The notes beneath the pieces were generated by a model, which was given only the letters and a program-made list of their open reading frames with translations, ran no database searches and was not told where the DNA came from. Positions 51,774 through 59,389 of a stretch of DNA of 64,000 nucleotides are shown here, one piece after another (within the stretch, counting starts at the first letter, position 1; every line of letters begins with the position of its first letter). Source of the DNA: JADMIH01 sp035274425 (GTDB lineage: Bacteria; Chloroflexota; Chloroflexia; QHBQ01; JADMIH01); contig DATEOC010000077.1 in assembly GCA_035274425.1 (NCBI GenBank), positions 13,618 to 77,617 of the forward strand. Direction: 5' to 3'. Both the position numbers and the translations under genes were made by a program.

Positions 51774-51849
51774 TTGCTTTCGATTGCGTTATCATATCAC
51801 TGAATTCTCGGAAAGTCAATATTTTTGAAAGAAATTGCTTTCGATTTGG
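51774..51849. promoter_or_regulatory. Repeated operator-like sites TTGCTTTCGATT in the rha/deoR divergent region
   Basis: TTGCTTTCGATTGCG (51774-51788) and TTGCTTTCGATTTGG (51835-51849) are direct repeats 61 bp apart. One lies just downstream of the rha -10 box; the other is upstream of the -35 boxes of both promoters. Related TTTCGAA words occur near 51752 and 51920. They are good candidates for DeoR-family binding with DNA looping. Confidence 0.6.
51791..51819 (-). promoter_or_regulatory. Promoter of the rhamnose operon
   Basis: On the minus strand TTGACT (51814-51819) and TATGAT (51791-51796) are separated by 17 bp, a near-consensus housekeeping promoter. It leads into rhaT about 180 bases downstream. 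Confidence 0.75.
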
Positions 51850-51859
51850 TTGCGAATAC

Positions 51860-51888
51860 TTGTTCTTCGTGCATTTTTCTGCTATGAT
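51860..51888 (+). promoter_or_regulatory. Promoter of the DeoR-family regulator
   Basis: TTGTTC (51860-51865) and TATGAT (51883-51888) are 17 bp apart, with TGC ahead of the -10 box forming an extended -10. It fires away from the rhamnose operon. Confidence 0.7.
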
Positions 51889-51966
51889 GTGGCTAAATTG
51901 CTTTTCGGAGTCATAGCTTGTTTCGAATTGCCTCCAAATTTTAAGACGATTCAACTAGGGAAACAT

Positions 51967-52749
51967 ATGATCCAAGCAGATCAAGGTATGTCGCAGGAGC
52001 GGCGGCGGGAGCAAATTTTATCTTATCTGAGCGCCCAGGAGCGAACGTCCGTCGGTGAGCTTAGCCAGGCTCTGGGCGTCTCCGAGGTCACGGTACGGAA
52101 AGACCTGGACCAGCTTGAGGCCCAGGGCTTGTTGATCCGTGTGCGCGGTGGCGCTGTGGTCTCCGGTCGAGGCAGGCTCGAACGGTACTTCGCGGCACGC
52201 GAGCAAGAGCATATTGAGGAGAAGCGGCGAATTGCTCAAGCGGCATCAGCGCTTATCTCTTCAGGACAGCAGATTTTTCTCGATGCCAGCACGACCGCGC
52301 TCCAGGTGGCGCGGCTGATCAAGGACCGGGAGGACCTCATCGTGGTTACCAATGGCCTCTATACGGCTCTCGAGTTGAACTTTTGCGAGGGTATTACAAC
52401 TATAGTCGTCGGTGGGACCATGAGGCGTCGCTCAAGCTCGTTAGTCGGCAGCTTCAATTATAGCTCGTTACAGCGACTACGCGTTGACATCGGGATCTTC
52501 GGTGCGCGCGGTGTGAGTGCTCGTGATGGTTTGATGGAGTCCGATATGGAGGAAGCGCAACTAAAACAGCAGATGGTGAGCGCGTCGGGCAGTGTCATTG
52601 GTGTCATTGACGGAAGCAAGTTCGGCACGACTGCTTTTAACGTATTTGCGTTGCCAAATGAGATTGACAGGATAATCACCGACGAGAGCGCCCCAGCGAC
52701 CATCGTCACTGAGTTGCACTCGCTAGGCATCTACGTCGAGCTTGTATGA
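51967..52749 (+). CDS. DeoR-family transcriptional regulator, probable rhamnose regulator
   Basis: This 260-residue regulator has an N-terminal HTH (RRREQILSYLSAQERTSVGELSQALGVSEVTVRKDLDQLE) with the DeoR signature LIRVRGGAVV. A sugar-phosphate-sensing DeoRC domain follows (IFLDASTTALQVARLI, LIVVTNGLYTALEL, GTMRRRSSSLVG, VIDGSKFG). Members usually repress sugar operons until a phosphorylated intermediate binds, here perhaps rhamnulose 1-phosphate. It is divergent from the rhamnose operon and shares the repeated TTGCTTTCGATT sites. ATG 51967 has a modest AGGGAA upstream; ATG 51988 is an alternative. In rhizobia the analogous gene is called rhaR. Confidence 0.9.
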   Translation: MIQADQGMSQERRREQILSYLSAQERTSVGELSQALGVSEVTVRKDLDQLEAQGLLIRVRGGAVVSGRGRLERYFAAREQEHIEEKRRIAQAASALISSGQQIFLDASTTALQVARLIKDREDLIVVTNGLYTALELNFCEGITTIVVGGTMRRRSSSLVGSFNYSSLQRLRVDIGIFGARGVSARDGLMESDMEEAQLKQQMVSASGSVIGVIDGSKFGTTAFNVFALPNEIDRIITDESAPATIVTELHSLGIYVELV

Positions 52750-52787
52750 TTACGAATGCTATTCCAGGGCAAGGATGGGTGTTGGTC

Positions 52788-53231
52788 TTAATGAATGTAG
52801 GGTCTTAGCGCGTCGCGGGAGATCAGAAAGCCGCGCTTGACGAGTTCCTCGGTTTTCTCGAAGGCGCGATCCTCATGCTCAATGCTTACTACATAATCAT
52901 AACCAACCGCGTACAGCGCCCCGATGAACTGGTCCCACTTCACCTCGCCCAGACCGGGTAGGCGCGGAATCTGCAAACCCATACCCAGCGACAGTATGCC
53001 ACGTTGATATAACTGCTCCCGGTCGATGCGCATATCCTTCGCATGTACGTGGAGGATGCGACTTCCGAACTCATATACCACGCGCACGTAATCGATCATT
53101 TGCCATACCAGGTGCGACGGGTCGAGGTTGAGGCCGAAGTTCGCGTCCGGGATGATCTCCCACATCCTGCGCCAGATAGCAGGTGTCGTCGCCAAATTGA
53201 GACCTCCAGGCCATTCGTCGTTGGAGAATAT
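52788..53231 (-). pseudogene. Truncated xylose isomerase-like TIM-barrel gene
   Basis: The minus-strand frame ending at 52788 encodes the C-terminal half (about 145 residues) of a sugar phosphate isomerase/epimerase-like TIM barrel: NDEWPGGLNLATTPAIWRRM, then NFGLNLDPSHLVWQMID with metal-site residues, HVHAKDMRID and VSIEHEDRAFEK. Reading upstream, the frame stops at the left end of the mobile element near 53232-53243. No matching N-terminal half is found beyond the element's right end, so part of the gene was deleted as well as interrupted. Confidence 0.75.
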
Positions 53232-53347
53232 GGCCTGTTGGTATCATTAGAACGGAAATGTACGCTAATGGTGCATCCGGTAAGTTCTATGCTATAATCT
53301 CGCTTCTTTACAAGCAGGAGGCAACAGGTAAGAGGAGAGGAGGTGAG

Positions 53348-54501
53348 ATGATGCGTGCACCAGTCCGCACCCGCGGCTTCAGCCAGGAAGAGTATGAGGA
53401 GTTGAAACGTATGGCACGCTCTCGTAAGCTCAGTGCAGGTCGTGTGAAGCGTGCTCAGATTATCCTGCTATCAAACCAGGGTTATCTCTCCCCAGAGATC
53501 GGGGAGAGGCTCAGTATCCATGAGAAGACAGCTCGGCGTTGGGTTTGTCGCTTCAATCGACTTGGTATAGCTGGTATCGAGGAAGGTCCAAGAAAGGGCC
53601 GACCACCTGTTTACTCAACGACAGATGTAAGTATTGTGATCCAAACAGCACTAACCCCACCCAGTAAGTTAGACCAGCCTTTCGGCTCATAGACACTGGA
53701 CAGGCTGGTAGTTTATCTGACACAAGTCAGAGGTATACCTATCAGACGCTCACGCATCAGTGAGATCTTCCGTCACGAAGGGTTGAGATGGCGGCAACAG
53801 GAAGGGTGGTTCGGCGAACGGGTAGATCCCGACTTCGCCCAAAAAAGGGGGCCATAGAGACGTTGTATACGAATTCACCTATCGGGAGCGTGGTGCTGTG
53901 CATAGACGAGATGGGGCCAATGTCTGCTCGCACTCACCCAGGACAACAACTCCTACGCCTACACCCATACCCGACCAACAACAACCATACACTACATGCT
54001 GAACGTGCCAAACAGGAGATAGATTATGGTCGGAGACCTAATGAAGGTTATGTCTTTGGCTCGTTGCAGCCAGCCACGGGAGAAACTTTGACTGCCACAT
54101 ACACGAGCCGCTCCACTCGTAACTTCATTGACTTCTTGGATAAGGTGGAGGCTAGTGTGCCCGGTTGCATCGAGCGGGTATACGCGGTGCTCGATAACCT
54201 GGTAGTTCACAAAGCTGATGACGTTTTGCTGTTCAACCTGGCACACCCGAGATGGGAGTTCGTTTTCCAACCTAAGCGTGCTGCATACCTGAACTTGATT
54301 GAGCCGTGGTGGAAGACGTTGAAATCACTGGCCCTCAAGGGGAGGAGGTTTGAGACCTGGCCTGAAGTAGAGGTGGCAGTCGAGCGTGCTACTGAATACT
54401 GGAACGCCCACAGACACCCTTACGTCTGGGGTAGGCGTAGAAGGCATCGCATTCCTCGAAAGTTGGGCGTGGCCAGTATGCCTAGACTGCCTATTATTTA
54501 G
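53348..54501 (+). pseudogene. IS630-family transposase, disrupted by a stop and a frameshift
   Basis: ATG 53348 after GGAGGTGAG starts an HTH domain (LSPEIGERLSIHEKTARRWVCRF, then EEGPRKGRPPVY). A TAG at 53690 sits where the family has Trp (FGS-stop-TLDRLVVYL). The frame continues to DPDFAQKRG, then shifts by -1 at A6G5 (53841-53851). The rest encodes the DDE catalytic domain, with Asp in VVLCIDEMGP, Asp in YAVLDNLVVH and Glu in YLNLIEPWW, to TAG 54501. The A-rich slip could be programmed, as in some IS630 relatives, but the nonsense codon points to an inactive copy. Confidence 0.85.
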
Positions 54502-54538
54502 CGGATGCACCATTAGCGTAAGTTTTCGTTCCATTGCT

Positions 54539-54647
54539 GATACTGTTGGCGAATTATCAGAGTCATGATTGCGCTGCTTCAGGTCATGCCTAATCAATTT
54601 GCCCTAAAGCTCGGATCGACCATAGACAGCGAATTCGCCAACAGTAT
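54539..54647. mobile_element. 109-bp miniature inverted-repeat element with 8-bp target duplication
   Basis: ATACTGTTGGCGAATT (54540-54555) and its exact complement (54632-54647) form 16-bp inverted ends. CCATTGCT flanks both sides (54531-54538 and 54648-54655). Removing the insert and one CCATTGCT restores a continuous 38-bp Tn3-type end, and an uninterrupted relative exists at 37986-38023. The interior has no gene. Confidence 0.85.
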
Positions 54648-54666
54648 CCATTGCTATCCTTACCCC

Positions 54667-55013
54667 TATATGAACCTTCTACTCTCCTACTGCCATTTTT
54701 ACCTTTAACTGGCCCTGCGTGAGACTTTAAGCGTCCTTGATTTGCCAGGTCGCCAAGCAGGGCACGACGACAGAAGCGTTCGTTGCGCTCCTCTTCGGGA
54801 ACCACCTCCAATCAGAACTCTGGGAAAGGAGTAGTGACCACGCGGGCTACCTTAATATTTCCTGGAAATTCCCGGCACATCAGCCATTTAGCTTGACTAT
54901 CTTACCGGACAGCCAATATAGTAGCTTGGAGACCGCGATACTTGGGCAGGGGCCGGTATGGGAAGATCGCCGCTGCCGGTCCTTGCTAATACTTATGCGC
55001 AGCTTTGCAGCCT
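54667..55013. other. Intergenic leader before the heme operon, no gene seen
   Basis: About 350 bp between the mobile element and hemA. Apart from the promoter at 54893-54922 and some short open frames without protein character, I see nothing identifiable. Confidence 0.5.
54893..54922 (+). promoter_or_regulatory. Promoter of the heme operon
   Basis: TTGACT (54893-54898) and TATAGT (54917-54922) are separated by 18 bp. Transcription would begin near 54930, about 85 bases before hemA, and could read through all eight heme genes, which have no large gap between them. Confidence 0.75.
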
Positions 55014-56366
55014 ATGTCCCTGTTCGTTGCCGGTGTCAGCCATGACACAGCTCCAATACACGTCCGTGAGCAGCTAGCCCTCGGTGGCGACGCTCTAATT
55101 GCCGCTCTGCGTCGGTCGCGCGGCCATTTCGATGAATGCGTCATCCTCTCGACCTGCAACCGTTTCGAAGTCTACGCTTTCCGGCAGCAGGGCGCGGATG
55201 ATGTTAGAGAGCCGGGCGCTTTACTCGACGCCCTCTTCGACGACCTCCCTCCCTCAATAGGCCCTAATCTCTACAGCGACCGCGACGCTGACGCTGCCAG
55301 GCATCTTTTCAGAGTGGCCTCGGGAATAGACTCCCTCATCCTGGGTGAGGTGCAGATACTCGGGCAAGCCCAGCGTGCATGGCAGGTCGCCCACCAGGCA
55401 GGCGTTGCTGGCCCTGTTCTTTCGCAGCTCTTCCACCGCGCGGTGGCCCTGGGGAAGCGCGTCCACAACGAAACGCCCATCAGCAGGCAGCCAGCGTCGG
55501 TAAGCTATGCGGCTGTGGTGCTTGCTCGCCAGATCCTCGGTGCCCAACTCGCTGACCGCCGGGCGCTGGTTATCGGCATGGGCGAAGTGGGAGAAGGGGT
55601 TGCCCGCTGCCTCCACGACTACGGAGTGCGCCCTACCCTGGTCACACACCGCCAGCTTGAGCGCGCAGAGACGATCGCACGGCAATACCAGGCCGATACC
55701 GCCGCCTGGGAAGACCTCCCTTCGTGCCTGGCAAGGGCCGATATAGTGATCAGCTCCACCGCCGCCCCCCACTACATCATTCAGCGCCACCATATCGAGG
55801 AGGCCGTACTGAGGCGTGGCGAACGACCCCTCTACTTGATTGACCTGGCCGTGCCCAGGGACATAGACCCTGAGGTGGCGAAGCTACCCGGAGTGCATCT
55901 GCACAACATCGACGACCTCCATTCGGTGGTACGCACCACCTTGCGGGAGAGAGAGTCGGTCCTACCGGAGATCGAGGCTATGGTAACTTCGGAGGCGGCC
56001 CGGTTCACCGAGTGGCTCCGGGCGCGCTCAACGGCGCCCACCATCAAAGAGCTACAGACACAGGCTGATGATATCACGCAAAGGGAGCTGGCACGCGCCT
56101 TTGCCAGGCTTCCCGACCTCGATGAGCGTGAGCGGCGCGTGGTGGAGGTCCTGGCGTCCCGCATCGCAGGTAAGTTGCTGCACGGACCTATTCAGTGGCT
56201 CAAAGCGCAAGCAGAGTCACAGGAGGCACAGGCGGAAGCAGTGATCGGACAGTCCCCTACGGAGGAGCCTGACTACGGGATGAGCAGATTGACTACATCG
56301 GAGTTGGCGGAGCTCTTCTATCGCGGCGAAAATAGTGATGAAGGTGCCGGCGACGGGGACAACTAG
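55014..56366 (+). CDS. hemA: Glutamyl-tRNA reductase
   Basis: This 450-residue enzyme commits glutamate to tetrapyrrole synthesis by reducing glutamyl-tRNA to glutamate-1-semialdehyde with NADPH. The catalytic domain has VILSTCNRFEVYA with the nucleophilic Cys near residue 50 and LGEVQILGQ. The NADPH domain has ALVIGMGEVGEGVARCL. A helical dimerisation domain ends the protein (LARAFARLPDLDERERRVVEVLASRIAGKLLHGP). ATG 55014 gives the normal MSLFVAGVSHDTAP start; TTG 55005 is less likely. It heads the operon, and its product is used by HemL, the last gene. Confidence 0.96.
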   Translation: MSLFVAGVSHDTAPIHVREQLALGGDALIAALRRSRGHFDECVILSTCNRFEVYAFRQQGADDVREPGALLDALFDDLPPSIGPNLYSDRDADAARHLFRVASGIDSLILGEVQILGQAQRAWQVAHQAGVAGPVLSQLFHRAVALGKRVHNETPISRQPASVSYAAVVLARQILGAQLADRRALVIGMGEVGEGVARCLHDYGVRPTLVTHRQLERAETIARQYQADTAAWEDLPSCLARADIVISSTAAPHYIIQRHHIEEAVLRRGERPLYLIDLAVPRDIDPEVAKLPGVHLHNIDDLHSVVRTTLRERESVLPEIEAMVTSEAARFTEWLRARSTAPTIKELQTQADDITQRELARAFARLPDLDERERRVVEVLASRIAGKLLHGPIQWLKAQAESQEAQAEAVIGQSPTEEPDYGMSRLTTSELAELFYRGENSDEGAGDGDN

Positions 56367-56394
56367 CAGGAAGAATAGAAAGGCACAGGACCAG

Positions 56395-57168
56395 ATGCAA
56401 AGTGACGGAACGGACCACGCTGGACAAGCCCCAGCAGGAGAGGAGGCCAGGGTTCCCGGCGACCAGGGATCCCGCAGCGAAGCGGCAGGGAGCCAGGGAG
56501 AAGGCCCACAGTTCGTGCAGTTCCTCTTCTTCAGGGTAGACCCCGCGTGGCGCAGAGTGCCCAAGGAGGAGAGCGCTCGCGGCAGGCGTGAGTTCACCCA
56601 GGTGGTAGAGCAGGCAACTGAAGTCAAGACGTTCGCATACAGCACGCTCGGCCTGAAGGTTGACGCCGATCTGATGCTGTGGCGCATCGCGCCCTCGCTG
56701 GACGAGCTGCAGGATATGCTCGCGAGGCTGCGGCGCACCGGGCTGGGCCAGTACCTCCACACCACCTACTCCCTCTTTGGCATGACGCGACCTTCCCAGT
56801 ACACGCGCCGCCGGACCACACAGGAGCAAGCAATAGATGAACAAGAGCGGCATCGCTATCTCATCGTTTACCCTTTCAGCAAGACCACCGAGTGGTACTT
56901 GATGAGCAAAGAGACCCGCCAGGGGATGATGAACGAGCATATGCGCGTCGGGCACGAGTACGCTCAGGTGCGCCAGGTCCTCCTATATACCACAGGTCTG
57001 GACGATCAGGAGTTCGTGGTCGCCTACGAGACCGAAGACCTATACTCCTATCAAGGTCTGCTCATCGCGCTGCGCTCCACCGAGGCGCGCCGCTACACGC
57101 TGAAAGACCAGCCAATTTTCACCTGTATACACCGCCCGCTCAACGAGGCAATTAAGCTATTAGGATAG
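56395..57168 (+). CDS. hemQ: Chlorite dismutase-like heme protein (HemQ, coproheme decarboxylase)
   Basis: This 257-residue protein belongs to the chlorite dismutase/HemQ family. An unusual hydrophilic N-terminus of about 45 residues (Gln/Gly/Glu-rich) precedes the ferredoxin-like fold. Family motifs are LIVYPFSKTTEWYLMSKETR with the catalytic-region Tyr, the heme-ligand region MMNEHMRVGHEYAQVRQ, and the end RSTEARRYTLKDQPIFTCIH. HemQ decarboxylates coproheme to heme b with peroxide, the last step of the coproporphyrin-dependent pathway. Position in a heme operon supports this over chlorite detoxification. ATG 56395 (AGGA upstream) is preferred; GTG 56335 or ATG 56338 would overlap hemA by about 30 bases. 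Confidence 0.9.
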   Translation: MQSDGTDHAGQAPAGEEARVPGDQGSRSEAAGSQGEGPQFVQFLFFRVDPAWRRVPKEESARGRREFTQVVEQATEVKTFAYSTLGLKVDADLMLWRIAPSLDELQDMLARLRRTGLGQYLHTTYSLFGMTRPSQYTRRRTTQEQAIDEQERHRYLIVYPFSKTTEWYLMSKETRQGMMNEHMRVGHEYAQVRQVLLYTTGLDDQEFVVAYETEDLYSYQGLLIALRSTEARRYTLKDQPIFTCIHRPLNEAIKLLG

Positions 57169-57182
57169 GCTTGGCCAACAAC

Positions 57183-58307
57183 ATGGCGATTTCCGACACC
57201 CGTTTCATGAAAGCCTGCCACCTGGAGCTAGCTGATACCACCCCTGTATGGTTCATGCGCCAGGCCGGACGTATGCTCCCCGAGTACCGCAAGGTGCGCG
57301 AGCGTTATACCCTGATGGAGATCTGCCGGCAGCCGGAGCTGTGTGCCGAGGTCACCCTCCAACCCGTGCGCCGTCTGGGAGTAGATGCTGCCGTGATGTT
57401 CGCCGACATCATGCTCCCCCTGATCGGGATCGGTGTAGGTGTGGAACTGGTAGAGAACGTGGGGCCTGTGGTGGCTAGCCCTATCAAGGGCATGGAGGAC
57501 CTAGAAGTGCTGCGCCCCATCGAGCCTGAAGAGGACGTGCCTTTCGTTATGGAGGCGGTGCGCATCACCAAGCGGGAGTTGGGTGACCGCACCCCCCTGA
57601 TTGGCTTCTGCGGCGCGCCCTTCACCCTTGCGTCGTACCTGATCGAGGGGAAGCCGACACGCGAGTTCTCCAGGACCAAGGCGATGATGTATACGCAGCC
57701 CGATGTGTGGCACAGCCTCATGGAGCGCCTCACCGGCATCATGATCACGTACCTGCACGCCAAGGTGGACGCCGGCGTGGATGCTCTGCAGCTTTTCGAC
57801 AGCTGGGTCGGCGCCCTCAGCCCCCGTGACTACGCGGAGTATGTGGAGCCTTACTCGCAGCGTATCTTGCGGGACCTGCGAACGCGCGGGCTTCCTTTCA
57901 TCCACTTCGGCACCAACACCGCCACCCTCCTCGAGCAGATGAAAGGTGACGGTGGCACCACCATTGGCGTGGACTGGCGCATACCCCTGGATGCGGCCTG
58001 GGAGCACATCGGCTACGATCTGGGCATACAGGGTAACATGGACGCCGCCGTGCTGTACGGCCCCGGCGACTTCTGGCAGGGTCGCGCCCTCGACGTGCTG
58101 AGGCAGGCGGCCGGCAGACCGGGCCACATCTTCAACCTGGGTCACGGCGTGTTGCCTGATCTGCCCCTCGACAATGTGACTCGGTTAGTGGACTTCGTGC
58201 ATGAGCATGGGGCGGACTTCCGTTCCAGGTGGGTAGATGCACAAGCGCAGGGACAGCCGCAGGCGCAGACCAACTCAACCGACCACACCACCGCGGGCGC
58301 ACGCTAG
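57183..58307 (+). CDS. hemE: Uroporphyrinogen III decarboxylase
   Basis: This 374-residue TIM-barrel enzyme removes four carboxyl groups from uroporphyrinogen III to give coproporphyrinogen III. The N-terminal signature PVWFMRQAGRMLPEYR near residue 20 supplies substrate-binding arginines, GFCGAPFTLASYLIEGKP is the second family signature, and LFDSWVGALSPRDY and NLGHGVLPD follow. ATG 57183 is chosen; TTG 57171, 2 bases after hemQ, is an alternative with the better-placed GGATAGG. Gln/Ala-rich C-terminal residues extend past the usual end. Confidence 0.96.
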   Translation: MAISDTRFMKACHLELADTTPVWFMRQAGRMLPEYRKVRERYTLMEICRQPELCAEVTLQPVRRLGVDAAVMFADIMLPLIGIGVGVELVENVGPVVASPIKGMEDLEVLRPIEPEEDVPFVMEAVRITKRELGDRTPLIGFCGAPFTLASYLIEGKPTREFSRTKAMMYTQPDVWHSLMERLTGIMITYLHAKVDAGVDALQLFDSWVGALSPRDYAEYVEPYSQRILRDLRTRGLPFIHFGTNTATLLEQMKGDGGTTIGVDWRIPLDAAWEHIGYDLGIQGNMDAAVLYGPGDFWQGRALDVLRQAAGRPGHIFNLGHGVLPDLPLDNVTRLVDFVHEHGADFRSRWVDAQAQGQPQAQTNSTDHTTAGAR

Positions 58308-58318
58308 AGAGGACGTAG

Positions 58319-59359
58319 ATGACCGATTTGGGAGAGAACGAGCCTATTGGTGTGTTACTCATGGCCTACGGCACGCCCGAGACGCCGGACGAGGTAGAAC
58401 CATATTTCACCCACATACGCGGTGGGCGCGCTCCCTCAGCCGAAGCGGTGCAGAACCTAAAGGAGCGCTACGCCCTGGTAGGTGGAAAGACACCACTCCT
58501 TGCGATCACCAACGAGGTGGCCCGATTGCTCCAGGAGCGGTTACGGCAGGAGGGCGACTTCAAGGTATACGCGGGCATGAAGCACTGGCACCCCTTCATC
58601 GGCGACGTGATGGAGCGCATGAGGGATGAGGGGGTGCGCGACGTGGTAGCTTTCGCGCTCGCCCCGCACTGCTCTCTCATCTCTCTGGGCGGCTACCGCA
58701 AGTCGGTAGAGGAGGCGCAGGCCAGGCTGGGCGAGCCGTTCACCATCCCGTTCATAAAGTGCTGGTATCGTAACGAGCGGTGGCGCGAGATGGTGGCGGC
58801 GTTGGTTCGCGAAGGGCTGCGGCAATTCCCGGAAGAAGCAAGAGGCGAGGTGACGGTGGTCTTCAGCGCTCACAGCCTGCCGGAACGTATCCGCACCTGG
58901 GACGACCCTTACGAACGCCAACTGCTAGAGAGTAGCCAGGATGTGGCCCAGAGGGCGGGTGTGGAGAGGTGGAAGTTTGCCTTCCAGAGCGAGGGGCACA
59001 CCGGAGAGCCGTGGCTCGGCCCGGACATCGTAGACTTTCTGGAGACTCTGCACTCGGACAACGTGCGCAACGTATTGAGTGTGCCGCTCGGCTTCGTATC
59101 GGACCACCTGGAGATACTCTTCGACATAGACCACGAGGCGCAGCAGAAAGCCAAGGAGATTGGCATAACTTACTTCCGCACCCAGATGCCCAATACCCGG
59201 CCCGACTTCATCGAAGTGCTGGCCTCCGTAGTGAGGGAGAACTTGCAGGGGCCGTATCCATGCTGGTGCTACCCCGACCTGAAAGGCGCGCCAGTGCGGT
59301 TCGGTGTGAAGTATGAGCCTGCCCACCAACAGCTGGCACGCAGGAAGGCTCGTACGTAG
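58319..59359 (+). CDS. hemH: Ferrochelatase
   Basis: This 346-residue enzyme inserts ferrous iron into a porphyrin. It starts with the typical GVLLMAYGTPETPDEVEPYF and carries the active-site His in VVFSAHSLPERI and the acidic site SDHLEILFDIDHEA. FQSEGHTGEPWLGPDI is the family's FQSR..PEPWL region with a slightly different turn. With HemQ in the operon its substrate is more likely coproporphyrin III than protoporphyrin IX. No CxxC cluster-binding motif is evident. GAGAGGACGTAG precedes ATG 58319. Confidence 0.95.
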   Translation: MTDLGENEPIGVLLMAYGTPETPDEVEPYFTHIRGGRAPSAEAVQNLKERYALVGGKTPLLAITNEVARLLQERLRQEGDFKVYAGMKHWHPFIGDVMERMRDEGVRDVVAFALAPHCSLISLGGYRKSVEEAQARLGEPFTIPFIKCWYRNERWREMVAALVREGLRQFPEEARGEVTVVFSAHSLPERIRTWDDPYERQLLESSQDVAQRAGVERWKFAFQSEGHTGEPWLGPDIVDFLETLHSDNVRNVLSVPLGFVSDHLEILFDIDHEAQQKAKEIGITYFRTQMPNTRPDFIEVLASVVRENLQGPYPCWCYPDLKGAPVRFGVKYEPAHQQLARRKART

Positions 59360-59389
59360 AGTAGTTAGACCCGTAGAAAGCAGGCAACG

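Larger units (their letters stand above)
53232..54666. mobile_element. Decayed IS630-type element bounded by 38-bp Tn3-type ends
   Basis: The outer limits are Tn3-type ends: left 53232-53269 (GGCCTG... to ...ACGCTAAT); right 54512-54538 continued at 54656-54666 (GGGGTAAGGA... on the minus strand), 38 bases once the nested insert is removed. Inside them are IS630-like inverted repeats ATGGTGCATCCG (53268-53279 and 54502-54513), each flanked by TA, the IS630/Tc1 target. The flanks AATAT and TATAT resemble a 5-bp duplication. Either an IS630 element jumped into a Tn3-type miniature, or its own ends mimic Tn3 ends. Confidence 0.7.

Noticed and set aside
56335..56394. Upstream start for hemQ overlapping hemA
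   Set aside because: No ribosome site is seen there and the extra residues look non-conserved; kept only as an alternative.
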